The notes under the pieces: generated by a model
Databases searched by the model: none
Seen by the model: the letters and a program-made list of their open reading frames with translations, nothing else
What the model was told of the DNA's origin: nothing
Shown: one piece after another, positions 1 through 9,009 of the stretch
Numbering within the stretch: position 1 is the first letter of the stretch
Layout of the letters: each line of letters begins with the position of its first letter
Translations under genes and position numbers: made by a program
Source of the DNA: Amphiplicatus sp046296195
GTDB lineage: Bacteria > Pseudomonadota > Alphaproteobacteria > Caulobacterales > Parvularculaceae
NCBI GenBank assembly: GCA_046296195.1
Contig: JBKBLR010000016.1
Location: forward strand, 1 to 54,482
Direction of reading: 5' to 3'
Length of the DNA: 54,482 bases

Positions 1-449
1 CTGAAGCAGAAGCGCGCCTCGCCGACCGGATCGCTGCGCGTCTCGGGCGCGAAAGCCTGGCGCGGATCGCGGTCCGCGACGTTCACGCGCCCGAGGCAGC
101 GAACGGCGGGGCTGATGAAGGCGCCGGCGCCCGCATCATCGCGCCGCCATCGGACGGCGTCCTGCGGCGGCCGGCGACCCTGTTTGCGCCTGCCCGGCCG
201 GTCGACGTCATGGCGTCGGTTCCCGACGGACCGCCGGTCCGGTTCCGCTGGCGGCGGACCCTGCGAAGGATCGTGCGCGCGGAAGGGCCGGAGCGGATCG
301 CGCCGGACTGGCTCGCAGCGCCCGGCGCCGCGACCCGCGACTATTACCGCATCGAGGATGAGAATGCGCGCCGCTACTGGCTCTATCGCGAAGGGCTTTA
401 CGGCGAGGAGGGCGCGCCGCGCTGGTTCCTGCATGGCCTCTTCCCATGA
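1..449 (+). CDS. imuB: ImuB-like Y-family polymerase, C-terminal end (partial)
   Basis: The gene is cut by the window start. Frame 3 is open from base 3 to the TGA at 447-449, giving about 148 residues. The tail carries the aromatic, charged segment (RDYYRIEDENARRYWLYREG) found at the C-terminus of ImuB-like proteins (DUF6504 region). ImuB is a catalytically dead Y-family polymerase that links ImuA and DnaE2 to the sliding clamp in SOS mutagenesis; that role is family knowledge. The catalytic-fold domains lie outside the window. Its stop overlaps the dnaE2 start as ATGA, which supports the usual imuA-imuB-dnaE2 operon. The name rests on this tail plus the dnaE2 neighbour. Confidence 0.82.
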   Translation, partial: EAEARLADRIAARLGRESLARIAVRDVHAPEAANGGADEGAGARIIAPPSDGVLRRPATLFAPARPVDVMASVPDGPPVRFRWRRTLRRIVRAEGPERIAPDWLAAPGAATRDYYRIEDENARRYWLYREGLYGEEGAPRWFLHGLFP

Positions 450-3400
450 CGGCCTTCGCCGAGCTTTGCGTCACCACGAATTTTTCCTTCCTGCGCGGCG
501 CGGCGCATCCTGAAGAGCTGGCGTTCGAGGCGAAGGCGCTCGGCCTTGCAGGGATAGGCGTTGCTGATCGCAACACGCTCGCCGGCGTCGTGCGCGCCCA
601 TGCGGCGGCGAAGGAAGCAGGCCTTCGCCTCATCATCGGCGCGCGCCTCGTCTTTCGCGACGGAACGCCGGACATTCTCTGCTATCCGAAGGACCGCGCC
701 GCCTATGGGCGCCTGACGCGGCTTCTGACGATCGGCGGGCGGCGCGCGCCGAAGGGCGAATGCTGGCTCGATTTCAGGGACTTTCTCGACCATGCCGAGG
801 GCCAGCAGGCGATCGTCTCGCCGGACATGTCGCCCGGCGCCGCGCCGGATGAAAATCTTCGCCGGACGCTTCGGCAGATCGGCGCCCGCTGCGGCGCCGT
901 CTGGCTCGCCGCGCGCTTCGTCTTCGACGGCGAGGACCGGCGCCGGCTTGCGCTTCTCGGCGCGCTCGCGCGCGAAACGGGCGCGCGTCTCCTCGCGACG
1001 ACGGAGCCGCTCTATCACAACGCTGAACGCCGCGCGCTCGCGGATGTTCTGACCTGCATTAGGGAGAAGACGACGCTCGCCGCGGCGGGACGCCGTCTCG
1101 CCGCCAACGCCGAGCGCCGGCTTAAAGCCCCGGCGGAGATGGCGCGTCTCTATGGACCGGCGCCGGAAGCGGTCGAGGAGACAAGCCGCTTCCTCGACGG
1201 CGTGACTTTCTCGCTCGACGAGCTCAGCTATCAGTATCCGGACGAGACGGTCGAAGGCTATGCCGACGCGCAGGCCGCGCTCGAAGACCTCACCTGGAAA
1301 GGCGCGGCTAAGCGCTATCCGGACGGCGTGCCCGAAAAGGTGCGCGCCTCGCTGGTCCGCGAGCTCGAGATCGTCGCCGGCCTGAAATACGCCGCCTATT
1401 TCCTCACCGTCGCCGACATCGTCCGCCATGCGCGCGAGGAGCGGGGCATCCTGTGCCAGGGCAGGGGATCGGCGGCCAATTCCTCGATCTGCTATTGCCT
1501 TGGGATCACCTCGGTCGACCCGCACCGCTTCACGCTGCTCTTCGACCGGTTCGTCTCCGCGGAGCGGAACGAGCCTCCCGACATCGACGTCGATTTCGAG
1601 CACGAACGGCGCGAAGAGGCGATCCAGTATGTCTACCGGAAATACGGCCGCGACCGCGCCGCGCTCGCCGCGACGCTGATCTGCTATCGCGGCCGCAGCG
1701 CCATCCGCGACGTCGGCAAGGCGTTCGGCTTTTCCGAGGATCGTCTCGCCGCGCTGTCAAAGACGCAGCACTGGTGGACGAAACGGGTGACCGAGGAGGA
1801 GCTCAGAAAGCTGGGGCTCGATCCCGCCGATCCGAACCTCTCAAAGTGCCTCGCTCTGGCGGGCGAACTGCGCGGCTTCCCGCGCCACCTCTCGCAGCAT
1901 GTCGGCGGCTTCGTCATCACCAAGGGCCGCCTTGACGAGGTCGTTCCGATCCAGAACGCGGCGATGGAGGACCGCACCGTCATCGAGTGGAACAAGGACG
2001 ATCTCGACGAGTTGAAGATTCTAAAAGTCGATCTCCTCGGCCTCGGCATGCTGACCTGTCTCAGGAAGGCGTTCGACATGGTCGATCGCTTCTATGGCGA
2101 CTGGTCCCCGGCGCGGGAAAGGCTCACCCTCGACACGCTTCCGAAGGAGGATCCTCGCGTCTATGCGATGTTGAAGCGCGCCGACTCGATCGGCGTCTTC
2201 CAGATCGAGAGCCGGGCGCAGATGTCGATGCTGCCGCGGCTTCGCCCGGAGAAATTCTACGACCTCGTCATCGAGGTCGCGATCGTTCGCCCCGGTCCCA
2301 TCCAGGGCGGCATGGTGCATCCTTACCTGAGGCGGAAACAGGGCTTAGAGACGGTCGTCTACCCCTCGAAAGCGCTCGAAGCGGTGCTCGAGCGGACGCT
2401 CGGCGTGCCGCTTTTCCAGGAACAGGCGATGCAGATCGCCATCGTCGGCGCCGGGTTTTCGCCGCCGGAGGCCGACAAGCTGCGGCGCGCGATGGCGACG
2501 TTCCGGCGCGTCGGCGCGATCAGGCGGCTCAAGGCGAAGTTCATCGACGGCATGATCGCCAACGGCTATGCGCGTGACTTCGCCGAAAGCTGCTTCCGGC
2601 AGATCGAGGGGTTCGGCGAATATGGCTTCCCGGAAAGCCATGCGGCGAGCTTTGCGCTCCTCGTCTACGCCTCCTCGTGGATCAAATGTCATTATCCGGA
2701 TGTTTTCGCCGCGGCTCTCCTCAACGCCCAGCCGATGGGCTTTTACGCGCCGGGCGAGATCGTGCGTGACGCGATCGAGCACGGCGTCGAGGCGCGCCCG
2801 CCCGACGTCAACCATTCGGATTGGGACAACAGCCTCGAGCCGGGCGCGAGCGCCTGCGGCCGTCTCCATCCGCGCCATCAGGAGATGCGCGGCGACGTGC
2901 GGTCGCATCACGCGCTGCGGCTCGGCTTTCGCCAGATCGACGCTCTCAAGGAAGACGAGTTGCGGAGGCTCGTCGCTGCGCGCGGGGCGGGCTACGACTC
3001 GCTGAGAGACGTCTGGCTGCGCGGGGGCTTGAGCCCCGCCGCCATCGAGCGGCTCGCGCAGGCGGACGCCTTCCGGTCGATCGGCCTTGACCGGCGTGAG
3101 GCCTTGTGGGCGGCGCGGGCGCTCGGCCGCGTCGGCGGCGAGGAGGATCTGCCGCTGTTCGAGCGCGCGGCGATGGCGCGCCGCGAGCCTGACGTCGATC
3201 TTCCGGCGCTGCGCCTCGGCGAGCATGTGGTCGAGGATTACCGGACGCTCCGGCTGTCGCTGAAGGCGCATCCGGTGGGTCTGCTTCGCGACGCGCTTGC
3301 CGCGCGCGGCGTCATCGAGGCGGATCGGCTGTCGGCGATGCGAAACGGCGCGCGCGTCCTGACGGCGGGCCTCGTTCTTGTCCGCCAGCGCCCTGACACG

Positions 3401-3745
3401 GCGTCCGGCGTCATCTTCATGACGCTGCAGGATGAAACGAACATCGCCAATGTCATCGTCTGGCCGGCGGTGTTCGAGCGTTTCCGCACGGAAGTTCTCG
3501 CCGCGCGGCTTTGCGCGGTCGAGGGGCGCATCCAGAACGAGCACGGCGTCGTCCATGTGATCGCCGAGCGGCTTCATGATTTTAGCCCTTTGCTGGCGCA
3601 GCTCTCCGGCGTTCCCCTGCGCGAGGCCGTCGCCCCGGCGGACGAGGTCCGCCATCCGGCGGGCGATGCGCGCGGCCATCCGAGAAAAGTCCGCCACAAT
3701 CTCGGCCCTGACGCCGTCATGCCGAAGGGGCGCAATTTCCATTGA
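446..3745 (+). CDS. dnaE2: Error-prone DNA polymerase DnaE2 (ImuC)
   Basis: A 1,099-residue C-family polymerase of the shorter DnaE2 type; replicative DnaE is about 1,150 or more. An N-terminal PHP domain (about 1-270) is followed by the palm. The acidic motif PDIDVDF at 378-384 supplies two catalytic aspartates (D381, D383 by alignment with DnaE), and a third lies in the KVDLLGLGML motif near 528. An OB-fold is visible around 970-1015. The start overlaps the imuB stop as ATGA, implying translational coupling. In this family DnaE2 performs translesion synthesis with ImuA/ImuB after DNA damage, normally under LexA; any LexA box would be upstream of the window. No frame disruption is seen. Confidence 0.95.
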   Translation: MTAFAELCVTTNFSFLRGAAHPEELAFEAKALGLAGIGVADRNTLAGVVRAHAAAKEAGLRLIIGARLVFRDGTPDILCYPKDRAAYGRLTRLLTIGGRRAPKGECWLDFRDFLDHAEGQQAIVSPDMSPGAAPDENLRRTLRQIGARCGAVWLAARFVFDGEDRRRLALLGALARETGARLLATTEPLYHNAERRALADVLTCIREKTTLAAAGRRLAANAERRLKAPAEMARLYGPAPEAVEETSRFLDGVTFSLDELSYQYPDETVEGYADAQAALEDLTWKGAAKRYPDGVPEKVRASLVRELEIVAGLKYAAYFLTVADIVRHAREERGILCQGRGSAANSSICYCLGITSVDPHRFTLLFDRFVSAERNEPPDIDVDFEHERREEAIQYVYRKYGRDRAALAATLICYRGRSAIRDVGKAFGFSEDRLAALSKTQHWWTKRVTEEELRKLGLDPADPNLSKCLALAGELRGFPRHLSQHVGGFVITKGRLDEVVPIQNAAMEDRTVIEWNKDDLDELKILKVDLLGLGMLTCLRKAFDMVDRFYGDWSPARERLTLDTLPKEDPRVYAMLKRADSIGVFQIESRAQMSMLPRLRPEKFYDLVIEVAIVRPGPIQGGMVHPYLRRKQGLETVVYPSKALEAVLERTLGVPLFQEQAMQIAIVGAGFSPPEADKLRRAMATFRRVGAIRRLKAKFIDGMIANGYARDFAESCFRQIEGFGEYGFPESHAASFALLVYASSWIKCHYPDVFAAALLNAQPMGFYAPGEIVRDAIEHGVEARPPDVNHSDWDNSLEPGASACGRLHPRHQEMRGDVRSHHALRLGFRQIDALKEDELRRLVAARGAGYDSLRDVWLRGGLSPAAIERLAQADAFRSIGLDRREALWAARALGRVGGEEDLPLFERAAMARREPDVDLPALRLGEHVVEDYRTLRLSLKAHPVGLLRDALAARGVIEADRLSAMRNGARVLTAGLVLVRQRPDTASGVIFMTLQDETNIANVIVWPAVFERFRTEVLAARLCAVEGRIQNEHGVVHVIAERLHDFSPLLAQLSGVPLREAVAPADEVRHPAGDARGHPRKVRHNLGPDAVMPKGRNFH

Positions 3746-3779
3746 ACCCCGGCTGAGGGACCGGCTATCTCCCCTCTGC

Positions 3780-4457
3780 ATGACCGAGAACGCCGCCGAT
3801 CTCCGAAAACAGTATGATGCGCAGGGCTACGCCGTGCTGCGCGCGGCGGCGCCGCCGGAAGTCGCGCGCGGCCTTCTCGGGCTCATCACCATTGTCATGC
3901 GGCAGCCCGGCGTCGGCGAACGCATGACTTCGCGCCCGAGCGTCAACAAAAAACCTTCCTATGAATTCCATTCGAGCCAGTTCCCGCTGGTCTACGGTTT
4001 CCATTGGGGTCTGACCTCTCGCCTTTGCGACATCGTCGGCAAGCGCCTCGCGCCGAGCTATTGCTTCTTCCGCGCCTACCAGCAGGGCGACCGCTGCACG
4101 GTTCATTCAGACCGGCCCGCCTGCGATCACAGCATGTCGCTAGCGCTCGGCTATGGCGATGACGCCGTCTGGCCGATCGAGGTCGGGCGGCGATGGCTCG
4201 CTTATGAGGAAGCGAACAGGATCAGCATCGCCGATGATTTCGGCGACGAGGATTATGCAAGCATTCTGCTGTCGCCCGGCGACGCCCTGGTTTACCGGGG
4301 CGTCAACCACCGGCATGGACGCATCACGCCCAACCCCAACCGCTGGTCGGCCCATCTCTTCCTGCACTGGGTCGACCTTGACGGTCCGTTCGCGGACTGG
4401 GCGTTCGACAAGCGCCCGCCGCCGCCGCCGGGCGATTTCAGCTTCACGGCGCCCTGA
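3780..4457 (+). CDS. 2-oxoglutarate/Fe(II)-dependent oxygenase-like protein
   Basis: A 225-residue protein with a double-stranded beta-helix oxygenase pattern: a HxD iron motif at H109-x-D111 (TVHSDRPACDH), a distal histidine at H177 or H179 in the SPGDALVYRGVNHRHGR segment, and R188 as the probable 2-oxoglutarate-binding arginine. I chose the ATG at 3780 because it lies 34 bases after the dnaE2 stop and the open frame further upstream is antisense-like in composition. It is not a clear AlkB: the AlkB C-terminal double-Arg motif is not seen. Substrate unknown. Same strand and close spacing suggest co-transcription with imuB-dnaE2, which is inference. Confidence 0.75.
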   Translation: MTENAADLRKQYDAQGYAVLRAAAPPEVARGLLGLITIVMRQPGVGERMTSRPSVNKKPSYEFHSSQFPLVYGFHWGLTSRLCDIVGKRLAPSYCFFRAYQQGDRCTVHSDRPACDHSMSLALGYGDDAVWPIEVGRRWLAYEEANRISIADDFGDEDYASILLSPGDALVYRGVNHRHGRITPNPNRWSAHLFLHWVDLDGPFADWAFDKRPPPPPGDFSFTAP

Positions 4458-4503
4458 CCGCCAAAGGCGCTCCAACCTGGATCTGCGACCGCGGCCGCAA
4501 TGT

Positions 4504-4935
4504 TCAAAGGGCGGCGCGGATTTTGGCGGCGAGCGATTCAAGCTCCGCCGGATCGGCCTTGCCGCCCGCATGCGGCGCCATCCGGGTTCCCTCATAAACG
4601 GGAATGATGTGAAAGTGCAGGTGAAAGACGGTCTGGCCTGCGGGCGCGCCGTTGAACTGCGCGATCCGCACGCCGTCGGGCCCGAGCGCCTTGGCCACCG
4701 CCCGGGCGACCCGCTGGACGCGAACGATCAGCGCCGCAAGCGCCTGCGGATCCTCGACGAGCAGGTTCGGCGCGTTGGTCGTCTTCGGGATCACCAGCGT
4801 GTGCCCGCGGCTCTGCGGGAAGATGTCCATGAACGCAAGCGCCGCGTCGTCCTCAAAGACCTTCACCGCAGGCAGCTCCGCGCGAACGATCTTCGCGAAG
4901 ATATTTCCAGGATCATAGACCGCGTCGAGACTCAT
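4504..4935 (-). CDS. HIT-family nucleotide-binding hydrolase
   Basis: A 143-residue cytosolic HIT-domain protein. The histidine triad is visible as H105-L-H107-F-H109-I-I (QTVFHLHFHIIP), and the start of the fold (NIFAKIVRAELPAVKVFEDD) matches bacterial HinT-type proteins. These enzymes hydrolyse nucleoside phosphoramidates and similar conjugates; the physiological substrate here is unknown. It lies 12 bp downstream of a lipoprotein gene on the same strand and converges on the oxygenase gene with a 46-bp gap. Length is normal for the family. Confidence 0.93.
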   Translation of the reverse strand: MSLDAVYDPGNIFAKIVRAELPAVKVFEDDAALAFMDIFPQSRGHTLVIPKTTNAPNLLVEDPQALAALIVRVQRVARAVAKALGPDGVRIAQFNGAPAGQTVFHLHFHIIPVYEGTRMAPHAGGKADPAELESLAAKIRAAL

Positions 4936-4947
4936 GAACCGCTCCTT

Positions 4948-5436
4948 TCACACATCCGTCAGCGGCGCGTCGTTCCAGATCATCCGCTTGATCTTCCACG
5001 CGCCGCCGGCGTAGCGCGCGACGAGCACATAATTTCCCCGCTGCGTCAGGTCCCGGCCTTCATAACGGAAGCTCAGGACATAGCGTCCGCTGACGACGCC
5101 GAGGCTGCCCTCGATTTCGATGTCGTCGATCTCGCGGTTGAAGTGGGAGACGCTCGTCGCGGGCGCGTCGGTGGGAAACCAGAACCGCCGCAGGCTGGAA
5201 AGACCTTCCTCGGGTCCGGCCGCCCCATCCGGCATGATGACCGCGTCGCGGTCGAAGAGCGCAAGCACGGCGCGTTCCTGCGCCTCCGGGGTCGGGGCGA
5301 GCCAGGCTTCCGCATACGACCGATCGAGCGTTCGCAGGGCTTCTTCGGCTTCCGGCGATCCCGGAGCAGGATGCTCGACGCAAGCGCTGAGGAGGAGCGC
5401 CAGCGCCATGCCAACAAACTTCAATCGACCTTTCAT
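4948..5436 (-). CDS. Putative lipoprotein with NTF2/SnoaL-like fold
   Basis: A 162-residue protein starting MKGRLKFVGMALALLLSAC, a type II signal peptide whose lipobox (L-S-A-C) puts the lipidated cysteine at C19. The mature part has the pattern of DUF4440/SnoaL-type NTF2-like proteins: a helical start (ALRTLDRSYAEAWL), a DRDAVIMPDG turn, and a beta-sheet end with the GAWKIKRMIWND strand. No catalytic residues can be assigned. It is probably co-transcribed with the HIT gene 12 bp downstream. The fold call comes from pattern only. Confidence 0.7.
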   Translation of the reverse strand: MKGRLKFVGMALALLLSACVEHPAPGSPEAEEALRTLDRSYAEAWLAPTPEAQERAVLALFDRDAVIMPDGAAGPEEGLSSLRRFWFPTDAPATSVSHFNREIDDIEIEGSLGVVSGRYVLSFRYEGRDLTQRGNYVLVARYAGGAWKIKRMIWNDAPLTDV

Positions 5437-5499
5437 AAACCCGAATCCTGACTGGCGACCCCCAAATGGTCAGAGACTCTTCGCTGATCAAGAGCCAAA

Positions 5500-6666
5500 T
5501 CAGCGCGCCCCCGGCGAGGGCTCGCGGAAGGGGGACTCCGCGGCGATCGCGGCCAGTTCGGCGTCCACCTGCCGGCGTTCGGCGTCCAGAAACCGGGCGA
5601 CCGCCGCCCGAAAGCCCTGATCGGCGATCCAGTGCGATGACCGCGTCAGCACGGGTTCATAACCGCGCGCGAGCTTGTGGTCGCCCTGCGCGCCGGCCTC
5701 GACGCGGGAAAGGCCCCTCTCGATCGCGAAATCAATCGCCTGATGATAGCAGACCTCGAAATGGAGAAACGGCCGTTCTTCGCTCCGGCCCCAATAGCGG
5801 CCGTGGAGCGTATCGCCGCCGATGAGGTTGAGCGCGCCCGCGATCGGGCGTCCATCGCGCTCGGCGAAGACGAGGAGCACCTGCTCCGCCATGCGTTCGC
5901 CAAGAAGCGAAAAGAAGGACCGCGTCAGATAGGGACGTCCCCATTTGCGCGACCCGGTGTCCTGATAGAAGCGCCAGAACGCATCCCAGCATCGCTCCGT
6001 GAGGTCGCCGCCGGTGATGCGCGTGAAGGTGATGCCGGCGGACGCTTCGCGCCGTTCCCGGCGCAGCGCCTTGCGCTTGCGTGAGGAGAGGGCGCCCAGA
6101 AAATCCTCATAGGTCCGATAGCCCCGATTGAACCAGTGGTATTGGATCCCGCGCCGTTCGAGAAAACCTTGCGGCGAAAGATCGTCGGTCTCCGGATGGA
6201 AGTTGACGTGCACGGATGAAATCCGACGACTTTGCGCAACGGCGATGAGCGCCTTCGCCAGGGCTGCGTGTGCGGCGTCGTCCTCGGCGAGAAGACGGGG
6301 GCCGGTCGCCGGCGTGAAAGGAACCGCGCAAAGCAGCTTTGGATAATAACGTCCGCCCGCGCGCATATAGGCTTCGGCCCAACCATGATCGAACACATAT
6401 TCGCCGAAAGAGTGATCCTTCAAGTAAAAGGGGGCGACGCCGACCATGCCGCCGCCGCGGCGGAGAACGACATGACAGGGCGTCCACCCGGTATCCCGGC
6501 CGACCGAGCCCGACTCCTCGATCGCTGACAGGAAGGCGTGCTGGATGAACGGGTTCCGGAAGCGTCCCGCGCGCGCCGCGAGACGATCCCAGTCGGCGGC
6601 GGCGATTTCGCTGATCGAGGCGATGGTTTCGACCTTGATGTCGCTGTCCGCCCCATCCGCCGCCAT
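5500..6666 (-). CDS. GNAT-fold N-acyltransferase of the DUF482 (COG3146) family
   Basis: A 388-residue protein typical in length for the DUF482 peptidogalycan/acyltransferase-like family. The conserved core is visible: an RNPFIQHAFLSAIEESGSVG start, the HGWAEAY segment, KLLCAVPFTPATGPRLL, the RKRKALRRERR basic helix, and a C-terminal GLSRVEAGAQGDHKLARGY motif. Biochemical function is unknown; the fold resembles FemAB/GNAT acyltransferases. The ATG at 6664-6666 shares its A with the TGA of ridA (TGATG), so translation is probably coupled in a dinB-ridA-acyltransferase operon. Confidence 0.85.
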   Translation of the reverse strand: MAADGADSDIKVETIASISEIAAADWDRLAARAGRFRNPFIQHAFLSAIEESGSVGRDTGWTPCHVVLRRGGGMVGVAPFYLKDHSFGEYVFDHGWAEAYMRAGGRYYPKLLCAVPFTPATGPRLLAEDDAAHAALAKALIAVAQSRRISSVHVNFHPETDDLSPQGFLERRGIQYHWFNRGYRTYEDFLGALSSRKRKALRRERREASAGITFTRITGGDLTERCWDAFWRFYQDTGSRKWGRPYLTRSFFSLLGERMAEQVLLVFAERDGRPIAGALNLIGGDTLHGRYWGRSEERPFLHFEVCYHQAIDFAIERGLSRVEAGAQGDHKLARGYEPVLTRSSHWIADQGFRAAVARFLDAERRQVDAELAAIAAESPFREPSPGAR

Positions 6667-7127
6667 CAGGCGACCTCGACGACGGCGTCGACTTCCACGG
6701 CCGCGCCCATGGGCAGGTTCGGCGCCCCGACAGCCGCTCGCGCATGTTTGCCGGCCTCGCCGAAGACCGAAACCATGAGGTCCGAGGCCCCGTTGATGAC
6801 CTTGGGCTGGTCCTCGAAATCCGGCGTGCAGTTTACGAACCCGCCGAGCTTGACGATCCGCATCACCCTGTTGAGGTCGCCGCCAAGCGCGGCCTTTAAT
6901 TGCGCCAGGATGTTGATGCCGCAAAGCCGCGCGGCGGCGACGCCTTCCTCGAGCGTCAGCGTCGCGCCGAGCTTGCCTTTCACGAGCCCCGCCGGTCCGA
7001 GCGAGATCTGGCCCGAAACGAAGAGCAGATCGCCCGACTTCACAAAGGGGACATAATTGGCGACGGGCGCATTTGGCGTCGGCAAGGTGATTCCGAGCTT
7101 CGTCAGTCGCTGGTCAATCGGACCCAT
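6666..7127 (-). CDS. RidA-family protein (YjgF/YER057c/UK114)
   Basis: A 153-residue RidA-fold protein. The start at 7127 (MGPIDQRLTKLGI) is chosen because family homology begins there; an in-frame upstream extension to 7211 runs into dinB and looks unrelated. Conserved features are the VSGQISLGPAG segment and the C-terminal HARAAVGAPNLPMGAAVEVD stretch, which keeps the Arg that binds the carboxylate of 2-aminoacrylate-type substrates. RidA members hydrolyse reactive enamine/imine intermediates; this longer alphaproteobacterial subgroup is less well characterised. The gene overlaps the end of dinB by 14 bp and the acyltransferase start by one base. Confidence 0.87.
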   Translation of the reverse strand: MGPIDQRLTKLGITLPTPNAPVANYVPFVKSGDLLFVSGQISLGPAGLVKGKLGATLTLEEGVAAARLCGINILAQLKAALGGDLNRVMRIVKLGGFVNCTPDFEDQPKVINGASDLMVSVFGEAGKHARAAVGAPNLPMGAAVEVDAVVEVA

Positions 7128-8445
7128 CGGGCGGCGCCTTTCGTCTGTCTGATGGTTGCGCTGCGAGTCTTGCCGCATGACCGCGCCCCAAAGCAATCGC
7201 GCCGTCGCCAAATCGGCCGCGGATGGCGTCCATCGCCTCTTCCTCCTTGCGCAGACGCTCGGCGCGGTCGGGGAAAAGAGTCGCCTGGCGCGACTGCGGG
7301 GCCTGTTCCAGATCCGAATAGCCGGCGCCGATCAGCCGATAGGAGACGCCGCGCGCCTGATCGGCGAGGAGAGGTTGAAGCGCTTCGAACAGCGTGCGCG
7401 CGAGATTGGACGCTTCAGGCAGACGCCGGCTCCGGGTGGTGATCTCAAAGGCTGCTGTCTTCAGTTTCAAGGCGGCGGTGCGGCCTGCAAGGCCCTTCGA
7501 TTTCATTCGCGCGGCGGTGCGTTCACAAAGCCGCCACAAGATCGCTTCGAGGTCTGCGAGGTCCGAGATGTCTTTGTTGAAGGTCGTTTCGGAGGAGACG
7601 CTCTTCGTTTCGTGCGCCGGCGCGACGCGTCGGCTGTCCTGCCCCATCGACAGCCGCGCGAGCCGATCGCCTATCACGCCATAACGAGCCGCCAGCAGAC
7701 CCGGCGCCGCGCGCTGGAGGTCGCCGATCGTGCAGAACCCGTCCTGTTCAAGTCTGCGCGCCAGCGCCGCCCCGACGCCCCAGATCGCCGCCGCCGGCAT
7801 GGGCGCCAGGACGGCGCGCGCCTCGGCGCCGCCGATGACCGAGAATCCGTTCGGCTTGTCGAGATCGGAGGCGAGCTTTGCAAGGAACTTGTTGACGCTG
7901 AGCCCGACTGAAACGGTGATGCCGACGTCGCGCTTGATCGCGCGCTGAAGATCGAGCAGCGTTTCCGCCGCTGACTGCGCGTGAAGCCGCTCCGTGCCGG
8001 AAAGATCGAGAAAGGCTTCGTCGATCGAGACGACCTCGACCAGCGGCGTGACGCTTTCGAGCAAGGTCCTGACGGCGCGCGCCGCCTCGGCGTACTTCCT
8101 GAAATCGGGCTTGATGACGACCGCCCCGGGACAGGCTTTCAGGGCTTTGAACATCGGCATCGCCGAGCGCACGCCATAGGTGCGGGCGACATAGCAGGCC
8201 GTAGTCACCACGCCGCGCGCGCCGCCGCCGACGATGACGGGCCGATCGGCGAGCGCCGGGTCGTCGCGCTTTTCGATCGCCGCATAAAAGGCGTCACAGT
8301 CGAGATGGGCGATTGTCAGGGAAAAGAGGTCCGGATGGACGATGATTCGCCGGCCGCCGCAGCGCGGACAGGCCGCCGGCGGATCCGCCAGGACCCGGCG
8401 CCCGCAGCCCTTGCAGAGGCCTGAATTAACCGGTTTTTCCGCCAT
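7114..8445 (-). CDS. dinB: DNA polymerase IV (Y family) with N-terminal zinc ribbon
   Basis: A 443-residue translesion polymerase. A four-cysteine zinc ribbon (C11, C14, C26, C29) precedes the catalytic domain. Catalytic motifs are HLDCDAFYAAIE (D49) and SIDEAFLDL (D142, E143), with F53/Y54 in the steric-gate region; a helix-hairpin-helix segment (AAIWGVGAALARRL) and the little-finger domain follow. The start at 8445 is chosen because it begins just before the zinc ribbon. Alphaproteobacterial DinB proteins often carry this zinc motif. Divergent from divK across 116 bp, and first gene of a dinB-ridA-acyltransferase operon. I saw no clear alphaproteobacterial LexA box (GTTC-N7-GTTC) in the gap. 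Confidence 0.93.
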   Translation of the reverse strand: MAEKPVNSGLCKGCGRRVLADPPAACPRCGGRRIIVHPDLFSLTIAHLDCDAFYAAIEKRDDPALADRPVIVGGGARGVVTTACYVARTYGVRSAMPMFKALKACPGAVVIKPDFRKYAEAARAVRTLLESVTPLVEVVSIDEAFLDLSGTERLHAQSAAETLLDLQRAIKRDVGITVSVGLSVNKFLAKLASDLDKPNGFSVIGGAEARAVLAPMPAAAIWGVGAALARRLEQDGFCTIGDLQRAAPGLLAARYGVIGDRLARLSMGQDSRRVAPAHETKSVSSETTFNKDISDLADLEAILWRLCERTAARMKSKGLAGRTAALKLKTAAFEITTRSRRLPEASNLARTLFEALQPLLADQARGVSYRLIGAGYSDLEQAPQSRQATLFPDRAERLRKEEEAMDAIRGRFGDGAIALGRGHAARLAAQPSDRRKAPPDGSD

Positions 8446-8561
8446 TTTCCGGCCTTGCGCCTCGGCGGCCGGCGGTCGCCGGCTGCGCCCGATAAACAAT
8501 CGATTAATACCTTCGCTGCGATACTTGCGACATCGGTTACCATCAGGCGTTCGGATTTGAC

Positions 8562-8969
8562 ATGCTGAGCATGGCGGCAATGGAGCAGATCGGCCCCTCG
8601 GCGCGCACGAAGACCGTCCTCGTCGTCGAGGACAATGAGTTGAACATGAAGCTGTTCAACGATCTTCTTGAAGCGCACGGCTACGCCGTCGTTCAGGCGC
8701 GAACGGGCCCTGAGGCGCTGGCGGCGGCGCGCCGCGAGCGGCCGGACCTCATTCTCATGGATATTCAGTTGCCTGAAATTTCAGGCCTTCAGGTCACGCA
8801 AGAAATTCTTAAGGATCCGCGCCTCGCTGACGTTCCGGTGATCGCCGTCACCGCTTTCGCCATGAAGGGCGATGAGGAACGGATCAGGGCGGGGGGATGC
8901 CGGGATTATATCTCCAAGCCGATCTCCGTCGCTTCCTTTCTTGAGAAAGTGAAAAGGTATTTGGATTAG
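8562..8969 (+). CDS. divK: Single-domain response regulator DivK
   Basis: A 135-residue receiver-only protein. The VVEDNELNMKLFNDLLEAHG and AFAMKGDEERIRAGG stretches are nearly diagnostic of DivK. The acidic pocket is E23/D24, the phosphoacceptor is D67 (LILMDIQLPEISG) and the conserved lysine is in SKPIS. In Caulobacter, DivK is phosphorylated by DivJ/PleC and controls CtrA activity and cell polarity. In-frame ATGs at 8562, 8571 and 8580 leave the exact start uncertain; all precede the domain. It sits 40 bp upstream of pleD on the same strand, the conserved divK-pleD pair. Confidence 0.95.
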   Translation: MLSMAAMEQIGPSARTKTVLVVEDNELNMKLFNDLLEAHGYAVVQARTGPEALAAARRERPDLILMDIQLPEISGLQVTQEILKDPRLADVPVIAVTAFAMKGDEERIRAGGCRDYISKPISVASFLEKVKRYLD

Positions 8970-9009
8970 CCTTAATCCCTGACCTTTTGCGGAAGTCGGC
9001 GGAGCATCG

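Noticed and set aside
2345..3781. Long antisense frame of about 478 codons opposite dnaE2
   Set aside because: High GC makes long open antisense frames common. The sense strand has a complete DnaE2 with motifs, while the antisense product is Arg-rich and has no recognisable family.
8446..8561. LexA (SOS) box between dinB and divK
   Set aside because: A GTTC occurs but no second half-site at the right spacing was found.
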